In this document: positions 46,396-56,246 of the stretch, piece by piece
How the letters are laid out: each line of letters begins with the position of its first letter
Position numbering within the stretch: position 1 is the first letter of the stretch
NCBI RefSeq assembly: GCF_947179015.1
Contig: NZ_CAMXCM010000002.1
Coordinates: forward strand, 62,001 to 126,000
Origin: Commensalibacter communis
Lineage (GTDB): Bacteria > Pseudomonadota > Alphaproteobacteria > Acetobacterales > Acetobacteraceae
Length of the DNA: 64,000 bases
Direction of reading: 5' to 3'
Notes under the pieces: model-generated
Seen by the model: only the letters and a program-made list of their open reading frames with translations
Database searches by the model: none
What the model was told of the DNA's origin: nothing
Position numbers and translations under genes: made by a program

Positions 46396-47601
46396 ATGAA
46401 AAAATGGTCTGCAAACCAAATCAACACTGTTTTTGCTGCCCTCAGCAGTTGGGGCTTAGACGCCTTCGATTTCTTTTTACTTGTTTTCGTCATTGATGAT
46501 ATTGCGACCAGTTTTTCTGTTACTAAAAAATCCGTATCTATTGCTATTTTCTTAACATTAGCCCTGCGCCCCGTCGGTGCTTTTTTCATTGGAAGGCTGG
46601 CAGAACAATATGGCCGCAAACCTGTTTTAATGGCAAATGTGGCTCTGTTTTCGATATTAAGTGCTTTATCTGCTTTTGCACCCAACTTAATTATCTTTCT
46701 ATTAATCAGGTGCGTTTATGGTGTCGCGATGGGAGGAATTTGGGGTGTTGCTTCTTCTTTAGCCTTTGAAACCATTCCTAAAGAAGCAAAAGGATTTGTT
46801 TCTGGATTATTCCAAGCTGGGTATCCTTTGGGATATTTAACAGCATCCGTTGTGTATGCATTATTCTTTGATGCTCTTGGGTGGAGAAATCTATTTATTA
46901 TTGGTGCTTTTCCAATCTTTCTTGTTGTTTATATCCAATTTTTTGTGCAAGAATCTGCGGTATGGTTGGCATCCAAAAACCAAGCAAAAGCAGAACGAAC
47001 CCGTATTTTACCAGTTGCTATGAATAATTGGCAAATATGTTTATTTGCAATCATTTTGATGACATGCTTTAATTTATTCAGCCATGGTACTCAGGATTCT
47101 TATCCTTTATTCCTCAAAGAACAGCATCATTTTACACCTCATATTGTTGGTGGAATTGCAATCGCCTATAATATCGCCTCTATTATGGGAGGAATCTTTT
47201 TTGGCAGCTTATCTCAAAAGATTGGACGCTCTAAGACAATTGCGCTGGCAGCAGGCTTATCTTTATTTGCGATTCCTTTATGGGCGTTTTCAAATGACAT
47301 GATTTTGCTGGGAGTAGGTGCCTTTATCATGCAATTTATGGTGCAAGGAGCTTGGGGCGTTATTCCTGTATATTTAAACGAGTTATTACCTGCTAGCACG
47401 CGTACCGTCCTACCTGGATTCTTTTATCAAATGGGGAACTTGTTCGCATCAGCGAATTTAATTATACAAATTTATATTGCCGAATATTTTAACAATAATT
47501 ATGGAATTGCTCTTGCTATCGTTGCAGGTTTTGCCGCAATTTGTATTATGATCTTAATGAGATACCGAATGACACATCCTCAACTGGTGCCTCAAGAATA
47601 A
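46396..47601 (+). CDS. MFS transporter (metabolite/sialate:H+ symporter-like)
   Basis: This 401-residue protein has 12 membrane spans. It has LTLALRPVGAFFIGRLAEQYGRKP with the loop 2-3 MFS motif, and a central LAFETIPKEAKGFVSGLFQAGYPLG typical of the metabolite:H+ symporter subgroup. The ATG 46396 follows AAAGGATAAATCT. The stop is only 24 bases from the start of the formaldehyde dehydrogenase gene, so they form an operon. The substrate is unknown; a C1 or carboxylate compound would fit the neighbour but is inference. Confidence 0.82.
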   Translation: MKKWSANQINTVFAALSSWGLDAFDFFLLVFVIDDIATSFSVTKKSVSIAIFLTLALRPVGAFFIGRLAEQYGRKPVLMANVALFSILSALSAFAPNLIIFLLIRCVYGVAMGGIWGVASSLAFETIPKEAKGFVSGLFQAGYPLGYLTASVVYALFFDALGWRNLFIIGAFPIFLVVYIQFFVQESAVWLASKNQAKAERTRILPVAMNNWQICLFAIILMTCFNLFSHGTQDSYPLFLKEQHHFTPHIVGGIAIAYNIASIMGGIFFGSLSQKIGRSKTIALAAGLSLFAIPLWAFSNDMILLGVGAFIMQFMVQGAWGVIPVYLNELLPASTRTVLPGFFYQMGNLFASANLIIQIYIAEYFNNNYGIALAIVAGFAAICIMILMRYRMTHPQLVPQE

Positions 47602-48744
<1,143 letters not shown>

Positions 48745-48761
48745 CTAAGAATTATTTATAC

Positions 48762-48783
48762 CCCTTGGTCGAATAACCAAGGG
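48762..48783 (+). terminator. Hairpin after the formaldehyde dehydrogenase gene
   Basis: CCCTTGGT (48762-48769) and ACCAAGGG (48776-48783) form an 8-bp stem with a 6-base loop. There is no T tract after it, so it may stop transcription only poorly. Confidence 0.4.
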
Positions 48784-48933
48784 AGCAATCATAATTTTAT
48801 TTATATGTAGTAAAAATTCTTTTGCTTACATCTTGTGTTGATTATCTCTATTTATCGTCACCTTACTTACTTTATGAAATACATAATTTCTGATATAGAT
48901 AACCATCAAACTGATGCGTCGTGGAGGAATTTT

Positions 48934-49584
48934 ATGTCTGAGCTATATTCTAACCCTGCTGAACCCACCCAAAGAAGAGGAATTTGTTTTGTACTTTCTG
49001 CGCCTTCTGGTGCTGGAAAATCAACCATTGCTAATGCACTTAGAGCTTCTCAGAAAAATCTATTTCCTTCAATTTCTGTAACCACACGCCTGCCTCGTCC
49101 AGGGGAAATTGACGGCGTTCATTATCATTTTATCACCAAAGAACAATTTAATCATCAGGCTGATAGTGGTGAACTTTTGGAATGGGCAACAGTTTTTGAT
49201 AAAGGCTATGGCACGCCTAAAGCCCCCGTTGAGCAACAATTAGCTGAGGGAAAAGACCTGATTTTTGATATTGATTGGCAAGGTCAACGTCAAATCAAAG
49301 CAGCATTACCCGATGATGTGGTTAGCATCTTCATCCTCCCCCCCTCTTTAGAAGAATTAGAAAAACGCTTAACCAACAGAGCATCCGATCACGCCGATGA
49401 AATTCAAAAACGTATGCGCGCTGCTTTGAATGAAATAGAACATTGGGAAGAATTTGATTACGTCGTTATCAACAATAAATTAGATGATGCGATTATGCAA
49501 ATTGAAGCAATTTTAACAGCTGAGCGCTTAAAAACCAAACGTCAGAATTTTTTACATAGCTTTACTCACTCTTTCACTCTCTAA
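48934..49584 (+). CDS. gmk: Guanylate kinase
   Basis: This 216-residue enzyme makes GDP from GMP. It has the P-loop SAPSGAGKST (about residues 21-30), RLPRPGEIDGVHYHF (GMP-binding segment) and DIDWQGQRQIK. GGAGG at 48923-48927 precedes the ATG 48934, which fixes this start against an in-frame TTG at 48835. It opens the run gmk-hldE-epimerase-dnaB. No coupling signal to hldE is visible beyond the 18-base gap. Confidence 0.94.
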   Translation: MSELYSNPAEPTQRRGICFVLSAPSGAGKSTIANALRASQKNLFPSISVTTRLPRPGEIDGVHYHFITKEQFNHQADSGELLEWATVFDKGYGTPKAPVEQQLAEGKDLIFDIDWQGQRQIKAALPDDVVSIFILPPSLEELEKRLTNRASDHADEIQKRMRAALNEIEHWEEFDYVVINNKLDDAIMQIEAILTAERLKTKRQNFLHSFTHSFTL

Positions 49585-49602
49585 GGTTCGAAAGTAATCA
49601 TC

Positions 49603-51048
49603 ATGGACTTTTCCAAGGTAACGATTTTATGTATTGGTGATGTTATGTTGGATCGTTTTATTTACGGAAGCGTGCAACGTATCTCCCCTGAAGCACCTGT
49701 ACCAGTTTTACAATTAAACGATAAAAAAGAAATGCTCGGTGGTGCGGGAAACGTAACCAACAATATCTTATCTTTGGGAGGCAAAGCCATCTTAATCGGG
49801 CTTATTGGACAAGATGAATATGCTGTGAATATTAAAAACCTTACCCAAGCACAAAATATTACGGATCATTATTTGGTCAAATCGCAATATCGCCCGACAA
49901 TTTGCAAATCTCGATTTATAGCAGCCAACCAACAAGTTATTCGTGCTGATGAAGAAAGTTTAATCCCACTGCATCACGAAGAAGTATCGCAGTTACTGCA
50001 ATCAATTGACGAAGCAATCTCCAAAGTAAACGCCATTATCATTTCTGATTATGGCAAAGGCGTATGTCATCCTATTGTGATGAAACATACAATGCAACAA
50101 GCCAAGCTGCATCATATTCCTGTTTTCGTTGATCCGAAATCATCTGATTTTTCACTCTATCAATACGCAACCTGTGTAACGCCAAATACGAAAGAAGCCA
50201 GCACTGCCGTTCAACATCCTTTAAATAACGATCAGGATTTTGAACAAGCAGGCGAAGCATTACTCAATGCAACGCAAGGACAAGCTATTTTGATTACACG
50301 TTCAGAAAAAGGCATGACCTTGATAGAACGTGGCAAACCAGCCACAACCATTCCCTCTCGTGCCAGGGAAGTTTTCGATGTTTCTGGTGCTGGGGATACA
50401 GTGATTGCAACCCTGACTTTGGCCTATGCTGCTGGATATGATTTGACAGAAGCGATGCATATTGCCAATGCTGCCGCCGGGGTTGTTGTTGCCAAAGCGG
50501 GAACCTCGACCACAACAATTGCTGAAGTGTTAAATGAACTTAAAGCACAAGATCCGCGCAGTTTTTCTGAAACGATATCTCCTTCTCTACTTCATCCAAA
50601 TCAATTATTGGAACAAGTCAAGTTATGGAAAAAACAAAAACTTGTTGTTGGATTTACCAATGGATGTTTTGATATTATTCACCCAGGTCACATTGCCTTG
50701 CTTAAAAATGCACGGGCGCAATGTGATCGGCTCATTGTTGCCCTTAACACAGATCGCAGCATCAAAGCTCTGAAAGGCGAACAAAGACCCATTAACGATT
50801 TGACCAGCAGATCCCAAGTCATGGCTGCAATACGATATGTTGATGCCGTAGTTGCTTTTGACGAAGACACACCTTTTAATCTGATACATCTTTTTAAACC
50901 AGAGATATTGGTTAAGGGCGCTGACTATCAGAATAAAGAGGTGGTTGGTCGGGATATTGTTGAACAAAATGGTGGAAAAGTTATTCTGGCAGAGTTACAA
51001 GAAGGCTTCTCGACAACCAATATTATTGATAAGATTGCGAGTTCTTGA
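49603..51048 (+). CDS. hldE: Bifunctional heptose-7-phosphate kinase / heptose-1-phosphate adenylyltransferase
   Basis: This 481-residue fusion protein makes ADP-heptose for the lipopolysaccharide inner core. The N-terminal ribokinase-like domain has EMLGGAGNVTNNILSLGG and the late VSGAGDTVIATLTLAYAAG with the catalytic Asp. The C-terminal nucleotidyltransferase domain has VGFTNGCFDIIHPGHIALL (residues about 346-364) with the HxGH signature. The two-domain arrangement is complete. It indicates heptose-containing LPS. Confidence 0.95.
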   Translation: MDFSKVTILCIGDVMLDRFIYGSVQRISPEAPVPVLQLNDKKEMLGGAGNVTNNILSLGGKAILIGLIGQDEYAVNIKNLTQAQNITDHYLVKSQYRPTICKSRFIAANQQVIRADEESLIPLHHEEVSQLLQSIDEAISKVNAIIISDYGKGVCHPIVMKHTMQQAKLHHIPVFVDPKSSDFSLYQYATCVTPNTKEASTAVQHPLNNDQDFEQAGEALLNATQGQAILITRSEKGMTLIERGKPATTIPSRAREVFDVSGAGDTVIATLTLAYAAGYDLTEAMHIANAAAGVVVAKAGTSTTTIAEVLNELKAQDPRSFSETISPSLLHPNQLLEQVKLWKKQKLVVGFTNGCFDIIHPGHIALLKNARAQCDRLIVALNTDRSIKALKGEQRPINDLTSRSQVMAAIRYVDAVVAFDEDTPFNLIHLFKPEILVKGADYQNKEVVGRDIVEQNGGKVILAELQEGFSTTNIIDKIASS

Positions 51049-51078
51049 GGTTTTGACGTTATACATTATGGAAATAAA

Positions 51079-52224
51079 ATGAACATTCCCCATCATATTC
51101 ACAGTCAATATGACCGATTTACCCGTTGGTTATTTGATTCTGCCTTTCCTTATTGGGGAACTATTGGTGGGGATGGCTCTGAACAAAAACCATTTCAATG
51201 GGGTGCGCATGAACAATTGAAAATGGACGGCTCTCCTGATTTACCAGGATATAAACGCCTACGCGTCCAAGCACGTCAATTATACAGTTTCACCCAAGGG
51301 GCTTTGTTGGGCTGGACACAAGCCAATTCAATCACCGAGCAAATTTATAATTTCATGCAAAATGCCCAATTAGGTGAAGGACACTGGGCAAAAACTTTGA
51401 CACGTGAAGGCAATATATTAGACTCATCTTCTGATTTATATGATCTTGCTTTTCTCGTTTTTTCTTTGGCATGGTATGCTCGCCTCAGTAAAGATCAGAG
51501 ACCGATTCAACAAGCTCGACAAACAGTCCAATGGATTGAACGCTTTATGGCGTATCCTCAAAGAGGGTATAAAAATATTGTACCTTTCATCTCAGGATAT
51601 AGACAACAAAATCCACACATGCATTTGTTAGAGGCAATCTTGGCTTTGTATGAGACAACAGGCGAAGAGCAAGACCTTGTTATGGCGCACAAGCTGATTG
51701 ATCTTTTTGAGACCAATCTATTTAACCATCAAGCAGGTGTTTTAGAGGAATATTTTGTTGAAAGTTGGATGCCTGTCCCTTTTCCGCCTATCACCGAAGT
51801 AGAACCAGGTCATCAATATGAATGGATTTGGTTATTATCTGAATATGAACGGTTAACGGGTATAAGCCATAAAACTGAAATGCAACGCATGTATGATTTT
51901 AATGAACGTCATGCCGTCGATCAACTCACAGGTCTGGTGGCTGATAAAGTGCAAAAAGATGGTACCTTAGTGAATAAGTCTGCTCGTCTATGGGTGCAAA
52001 CAGAAGCAATTCGTGCAACTAGTTTGATGCAAGATGAAAAAAGTTATCAACATCTTAGTAAAATCGTCAATAATTTATTACGACGTTATTTTAAGAACTG
52101 TCCAAATGGCACTTGGCAAGATCAACTAACGCATTGTTATCATTATAACAACACCAAAATTCCGACCAGCTCATTTTATCACATCGTCAGCGGGTATATG
52201 CAACTGCATCACACTTTACAATAA
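51079..52224 (+). CDS. AGE family epimerase/isomerase (mannose-6-phosphate isomerase-like)
   Basis: This 381-residue protein has the all-helical (alpha/alpha)6 barrel of N-acylglucosamine 2-epimerase. Visible parts are YGYKN-like NIVPFISGYRQQNPHMHLLEA, GVLEEYFVESWMPV, and EPGHQYEWIWLLSEY with the catalytic His. Members act on glucose/mannose-type sugars or their phosphates. The gene lies 30 bases after hldE, so a role in nucleotide-sugar or LPS precursor supply is likely, but the exact substrate is unknown. Confidence 0.83.
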   Translation: MNIPHHIHSQYDRFTRWLFDSAFPYWGTIGGDGSEQKPFQWGAHEQLKMDGSPDLPGYKRLRVQARQLYSFTQGALLGWTQANSITEQIYNFMQNAQLGEGHWAKTLTREGNILDSSSDLYDLAFLVFSLAWYARLSKDQRPIQQARQTVQWIERFMAYPQRGYKNIVPFISGYRQQNPHMHLLEAILALYETTGEEQDLVMAHKLIDLFETNLFNHQAGVLEEYFVESWMPVPFPPITEVEPGHQYEWIWLLSEYERLTGISHKTEMQRMYDFNERHAVDQLTGLVADKVQKDGTLVNKSARLWVQTEAIRATSLMQDEKSYQHLSKIVNNLLRRYFKNCPNGTWQDQLTHCYHYNNTKIPTSSFYHIVSGYMQLHHTLQ

Positions 52225-52259
52225 TCCACATTATCCACAGATTTCCCCACAATTCACAC
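52221..52259 (+). promoter_or_regulatory. Tandem DnaA-box-like 9-mers upstream of dnaB
   Basis: TTATCCACA at 52231-52239 is a perfect consensus DnaA box. It is flanked by TAATCCACA (52222-52230, one mismatch), TTTCCCCAC (52243-52251, two mismatches) and AATTCACAC (a weak fourth). All run in the same direction with about 9-11-base spacing, between the epimerase stop (52224) and the dnaB start (52294). This could be a DnaA-responsive operator. Confidence 0.55.
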
Positions 52260-52293
52260 CAGACAAAAATTCTTTAAAGTGATATTATAAAAC

Positions 52294-53799
52294 GTGACTA
52301 GTTTAGAATCGAAAAAAGATATATCCTCGCCATTATTAGGCATCTCTCAACGTTTGCCTCCAGCCAATATTCAGGCGGAACAATCCTTGCTTGGGGCTTT
52401 GTTAACCAATAATAAAGCCTATGAAAAAGTTGCTGAATTTTTAATTAGTGAGCATTTCGTCGATCCGATTAATGGAAAAATCTATGATGCCATTGTCCGC
52501 CGTATTGAGGCAGGGCAAATTGCTGATGCTGTTACCCTCAAAGCAGAATTTGAACATGCTGGAATCTTGGATGAAGTTGGTGGAATTGCGTATCTTGGGC
52601 AGCTCTTGCAATCGATGGTTGGAATTATTAATGCCAGAGACTATGGTAAAACCATCCATGATGCATGGATAAGAAGGCAGCTGATTGATATTGGCGAAGA
52701 TATCGTCAATGGTGCGTTTGAATCTAATACTCAGATCACTGGATCAGATCAAATCTCGATTGGAGAAGAAAAGCTTTTTAAATTAGCTACCCATAAAGGG
52801 CAAGAAGGTGGATTTGTTTCCTTTGAGAATGCCCTGACTGAAGCGATTAACATTGCCAATCATGCTTTTTCGAATTCAAGTGGGGTTGCTGGGCTATCAA
52901 CAGGTCTGAAAGATTTAGATAAAAGAACGGGTGGTTTGCATCCTGCCGACCTGATTATCCTTGCAGGTCGCCCGGCGATGGGAAAAACTGCATTAGCCAC
53001 TAAAATTGCCTTTAATGCAGCTAAAAGTCTATTACGAAATGCTGAAACTCAAACTAATTTAAACAAACCTATTGGCACAGTGGCTATTTTCTCTTTGGAA
53101 ATGTCATCTGAACAATTAGCCACTCGTCTTTTATCCGAAGAATCCAGAGTATCAAGCGAACGTATTCGCCGCGGTGAAATTGGACAAAAAGAGTTTGATA
53201 AATTCGTTCAAGTCAGCCGTGAACTCTCACAGTTGCCTTTATATATCGATGACACCCCTGCAATCAGCCTGTCTGTCATGCGCACACGTTGTCGTAGACT
53301 TGCAAGAACCAGAGGATTAAATTTGATTGTTGTGGATTATCTTCAACTGATGCGCCCATCTGTTGGCAGTCGCCCTGAAAGCCGTGTGTTGGAAATCTCT
53401 CAAATTACCCAAGGATTGAAAGCCTTGGCCAAAGAATTTGAGATCCCTGTTATTGCTTTATCCCAGCTTTCTCGACAAGTGGAAAATAGAGAAGATAAAC
53501 GCCCTCAACTGTCTGATCTTCGTGAATCTGGATCTATTGAGCAAGATGCGGATGCCGTGATGTTTGTGTATCGTGATGAATATTATTTACAGCAGCGTAT
53601 GCCTAAGCCAATTGCCTTTGAAAGCGAAGACAAATACCAAATCGCTTTGGAAAAATGGCAGGCCGATATGAATAAAGTCCATAACAAAGCAGAATTAATC
53701 TTGGAAAAACAACGTCACGGTCCCACAGGTAAAGTTGATCTGTTCTTCGAAGGGGAATTCACACGCTTTAGCGATCTTGACGACGTGCATGATTTTTAG
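52294..53799 (+). CDS. dnaB: Replicative DNA helicase
   Basis: This 501-residue hexameric helicase unwinds the lagging strand. The N-terminal domain starts LPPANIQAEQSLLGALL (around residues 20-36). The RecA-like C-terminal part has the Walker A motif AGRPAMGKTALATKIA (about residues 226-241), the VVDYLQLM Walker B, and the DLRESGSIEQDADAVMF box near residue 410. The start is GTG 52294 with a poor ribosome binding site (TTTAAAGTGATATT). It is the last gene of the gmk-hldE run, but the DnaA-box cluster suggests its own promoter. Confidence 0.95.
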   Translation: MTSLESKKDISSPLLGISQRLPPANIQAEQSLLGALLTNNKAYEKVAEFLISEHFVDPINGKIYDAIVRRIEAGQIADAVTLKAEFEHAGILDEVGGIAYLGQLLQSMVGIINARDYGKTIHDAWIRRQLIDIGEDIVNGAFESNTQITGSDQISIGEEKLFKLATHKGQEGGFVSFENALTEAINIANHAFSNSSGVAGLSTGLKDLDKRTGGLHPADLIILAGRPAMGKTALATKIAFNAAKSLLRNAETQTNLNKPIGTVAIFSLEMSSEQLATRLLSEESRVSSERIRRGEIGQKEFDKFVQVSRELSQLPLYIDDTPAISLSVMRTRCRRLARTRGLNLIVVDYLQLMRPSVGSRPESRVLEISQITQGLKALAKEFEIPVIALSQLSRQVENREDKRPQLSDLRESGSIEQDADAVMFVYRDEYYLQQRMPKPIAFESEDKYQIALEKWQADMNKVHNKAELILEKQRHGPTGKVDLFFEGEFTRFSDLDDVHDF

Positions 53800-53821
53800 A
53801 AGGAATGTAAGGAAGTAAACT

Positions 53822-54139
53822 ATGAATAAAGAAGAACTCGATTTATATATCTTACAATTTCAAGAGCTAAACCACTTATTAAAAAATGAATGGTTGGATA
53901 TAAAAAAATTATTAGAAGAAAATAAGATCAATTTATCCACGACATCTTTTATTTCATTTGACGAAGATGAAGATGGAAAACAATATGGAATTCTTCTTAC
54001 TAAAGAAAAAGAAATCGTCACTTTTGAAATAGATAAAGATAATCATATTTTAATTCAATTTATCACAGATCAACAAGAATTAGAGCAGCTACAATATAAT
54101 GATCCTAGCGTTACAGCTGCTCTTATTCACTTTCAATAA
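53822..54139 (+). CDS. Hypothetical acidic protein, possibly immunity-type
   Basis: I do not recognise this 105-residue protein. It is acidic, rich in Leu, Glu and Gln, has no signal or membrane span, and begins MNKEELDLYILQFQELNHLL. AAGGAAG lies before the ATG at 53822, a strong ribosome binding site. It follows dnaB by 22 bases and precedes a convergent SMI1-type gene. Size and composition recall small immunity or antitoxin proteins, but no partner is visible. Confidence 0.55.
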   Translation: MNKEELDLYILQFQELNHLLKNEWLDIKKLLEENKINLSTTSFISFDEDEDGKQYGILLTKEKEIVTFEIDKDNHILIQFITDQQELEQLQYNDPSVTAALIHFQ

Positions 54140-54161
54140 ATTACAATTATATTAATTGCTC

Positions 54162-54316
54162 TTATTTTAATAATGCCAATACTTCTTTACCTTTTTCTGA
54201 TAGCTCCAATCTTTTCAAAGTATAGGAATTATACGAAAATATTTTTGGATTTTTTAAATAAGCCTCTAATAGCGCTTCAGAGATAGGTGTGGATATGTTT
54301 TTGCAGTCACCTTCAT
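54162..54316 (-). pseudogene. Frameshifted small gene behind the SMI1-type gene
   Basis: On the minus strand an ATG overlaps the TGA stop of the SMI1-type gene (TGATG junction) but the frame ends after 16 codons. If one A is added to the run of five A in GACTGCAAAAACAT (near 54298-54303), the frame reads on for 51 codons. It ends ...LELSEKGKEVLALLK at the TAA 54162-54164. The product looks like a winged-helix-type or small domain tail. Either a one-base deletion killed the gene, a programmed shift is used, or the sequence has an error. Confidence 0.45.
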
Positions 54317-54801
54317 CACTTTACTCTTTCTTTGTGAACGATCCCTTCTAACAATTCCTGAAATGAATTCGCAATAAATGGTAGATCAACATTCTGAGAT
54401 AAGTAAGTATTTGGTTGCTTCATATCCAAATACAAATCGTGCACTTCATGATCCCAGTAGTGAATCTTACCATTAGTATGCAGGCATAGCCAATCACTCT
54501 CATTCACTAACGCAATCGCCATAACATCTTCTGGAATTCGATCTTGATAGTCATAATTGACAGAATATATATCTTCTTGCTCGTCCTTACAGAACCCTAA
54601 AATGATATCAATCGATATGTCATCCTCACCAGCAATCAGATTTTCTTTTACAGGAAATGCAAATTCTTGATGACATTCGACGACATTATATTTCTTAAGA
54701 AAATTTTTGTAGGAGTTTTCAAGAAACATCCCAAAATCTTTTTCTAATTTTTGAATTTTCTTATCAACGATACGACAGACTTTATATTTAGACTGAAACA
54801 T
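54316..54801 (-). CDS. SMI1/KNR4 (SUKH) domain protein
   Basis: This 161-residue cytoplasmic protein shows the SUKH pattern: IQKLEKDFGMFLENSYKNFLKKYN near the N-terminus and later ALVNESDWLCLHTNGKIHYWDHE, with a Trp and the conserved GxIxxWDHE (each quoted in part). In bacteria SUKH proteins are mostly immunity proteins for contact-dependent or polymorphic toxins. No toxin gene is adjacent, so it is probably an orphan. The region between its stop and the 105-residue gene contains a frameshifted frame (54162-54316). Confidence 0.65.
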   Translation of the reverse strand: MFQSKYKVCRIVDKKIQKLEKDFGMFLENSYKNFLKKYNVVECHQEFAFPVKENLIAGEDDISIDIILGFCKDEQEDIYSVNYDYQDRIPEDVMAIALVNESDWLCLHTNGKIHYWDHEVHDLYLDMKQPNTYLSQNVDLPFIANSFQELLEGIVHKERVK

Positions 54802-54890
54802 CTTTTAACTCTTTTATGATCTAGCCGTTATTTTGACAAAAATATACACTACTAATCAACCAATTTATACATTTAGAGAGAGATTAACTC

Positions 54891-55526
54891 ATGAAAATTA
54901 TGCATATCGATACAAGCGCAAAAATTGCTGAAAAATCTAATTCCCGCATGTTAGGTCAATTCTTTATTGAACAACTAAAAATACAAAATGTTGATCTTGA
55001 TATAGACTATTTAGACCTTACTAAAGATGTGCAGCCTCATCTAACATCAGAATTTGTTGTGGCAACTTATAAACCCGAAAATGAACGCACGCCAGAGATG
55101 AAACAAGTTCTGGCTGAATCTGATGCAATGTGTCAACGTGTTCTCGATGCTGATGCTTTGGTCTGTGCCATGCCTATGTATAATTGGACTATTCCTGCTA
55201 CTTTTAAAACATTTATTGATACAATTATCAGAACAGGCGTTACTTATGATCTCTTTCCTGATGGCACGACAAAGGGAAAATTAATTGACAAAAAAGTCTT
55301 ATTTATTACCACCCGTGGGGCTGATTTACGTGCGGGTGCCTTTCAACATATGGATGCGATGACCCCTGTATTAAAAGCCTCTTTTGGATTTTTAGGTGTC
55401 GACCACCCACAATTTGTAGATGCTCAGCCCTTGCAATTTTCTGATCAGGAATCTCGTTTGCAAGCATTAGCAAGAGCAAAAGAAGAGTTGACAAGCGTTG
55501 CTAAACAGTGGGCATCAGAGTTGTGA
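54891..55526 (+). CDS. azoR: FMN-dependent NADH:quinone oxidoreductase / azoreductase
   Basis: This 211-residue flavodoxin-like enzyme reduces quinones and azo bonds with NADH. It opens MKIMHIDTSAKIAEKSNSRM (phosphate-binding loop for FMN). It has CAMPMYNWTIPATFKTFIDT with the conserved MPMYN flavin site, and a late FITTRGAD segment. The length agrees with the E. coli enzyme (201). It stands alone and starts with a good ATG after AGAGAGATTAACTC. Confidence 0.88.
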   Translation: MKIMHIDTSAKIAEKSNSRMLGQFFIEQLKIQNVDLDIDYLDLTKDVQPHLTSEFVVATYKPENERTPEMKQVLAESDAMCQRVLDADALVCAMPMYNWTIPATFKTFIDTIIRTGVTYDLFPDGTTKGKLIDKKVLFITTRGADLRAGAFQHMDAMTPVLKASFGFLGVDHPQFVDAQPLQFSDQESRLQALARAKEELTSVAKQWASEL

Positions 55527-55636
55527 ATCAAAGATTATTAAAAAAGCGAATATATCTTATTTTACAGTTCTGAAATTAAATTCTATACTATAAAGATATC
55601 AAAACTCAATTTTATAGCAGATAAGAAGGAGTGATT

Positions 55637-56194
55637 ATGGTCATAGAGAATTGTTCTGAGCCTCCTCGAAAAAAAAGTCGCGTAAAAAGTAAGAGTTTTG
55701 ATTACTCGTTGGATTTTAAAAAAATTGATTTCAGAGAACGCCCTGAACTCTATCGAATAGGTAAAGGGGAACAGGGTGTTTTATCTGTCGAACCCTATAA
55801 ATCAGAAATCCTGCCCTATTGGCGCTTTGCTACTGTTGAAAAAGCAACGGAAAGCAGCAATAAAATTTACGATTTGTTTGTAGAATACATTAATAATCAA
55901 GATTTTATTGGCGCTGATATGGCCAGAAAATTCCTGCAAATGGGTTATACACGCGCCCGACGTTATGCAAACCATAAAGGAGGAAAAAAATATGATGGTC
56001 CTGTACCAATTGATAAAAAAGGTCTAAGTGGTTCTCATGGTCGTCAAGAACTTCCAAGAGCTGCCGAAGACGAAGTTAAAGCAGAGGCTGCACGTATTTT
56101 CAAACAAAAATGGGATGATGCGCGGGCAAATTCAGACTATCTCGCTTTAAAAGAGATTTTTTTAAACCGTTTTACTGAACGTAATAATGAATAA
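55637..56194 (+). CDS. DUF4385 family protein
   Basis: This 185-residue protein matches the DUF4385 family as I remember it: FDYSLDFKKIDFRERPELYR (residues about 21-40), RIGKGEQGVLSVEPYKSEI, and MARKFLQMGYTRARRYANHKG. The family has no agreed function; basic and aromatic content suggests nucleic-acid or nucleotide contact, but that is speculation. AGAAGGAG at 55624-55631 sits 5 bases before ATG 55637, which fixes the start over GTG 55631. Confidence 0.75.
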   Translation: MVIENCSEPPRKKSRVKSKSFDYSLDFKKIDFRERPELYRIGKGEQGVLSVEPYKSEILPYWRFATVEKATESSNKIYDLFVEYINNQDFIGADMARKFLQMGYTRARRYANHKGGKKYDGPVPIDKKGLSGSHGRQELPRAAEDEVKAEAARIFKQKWDDARANSDYLALKEIFLNRFTERNNE

Positions 56195-56246
56195 TATTTG
56201 CAGTATCAAAAAAATAACCAAAATATTATAATAATTATTTAGAAAA

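Noticed and set aside
52221-52259. DnaA-box cluster as a chromosomal origin
   Set aside because: No AT-rich unwinding element or origin-linked genes such as dnaA, hemE or parAB are next to it; promoter control is the simpler reading.
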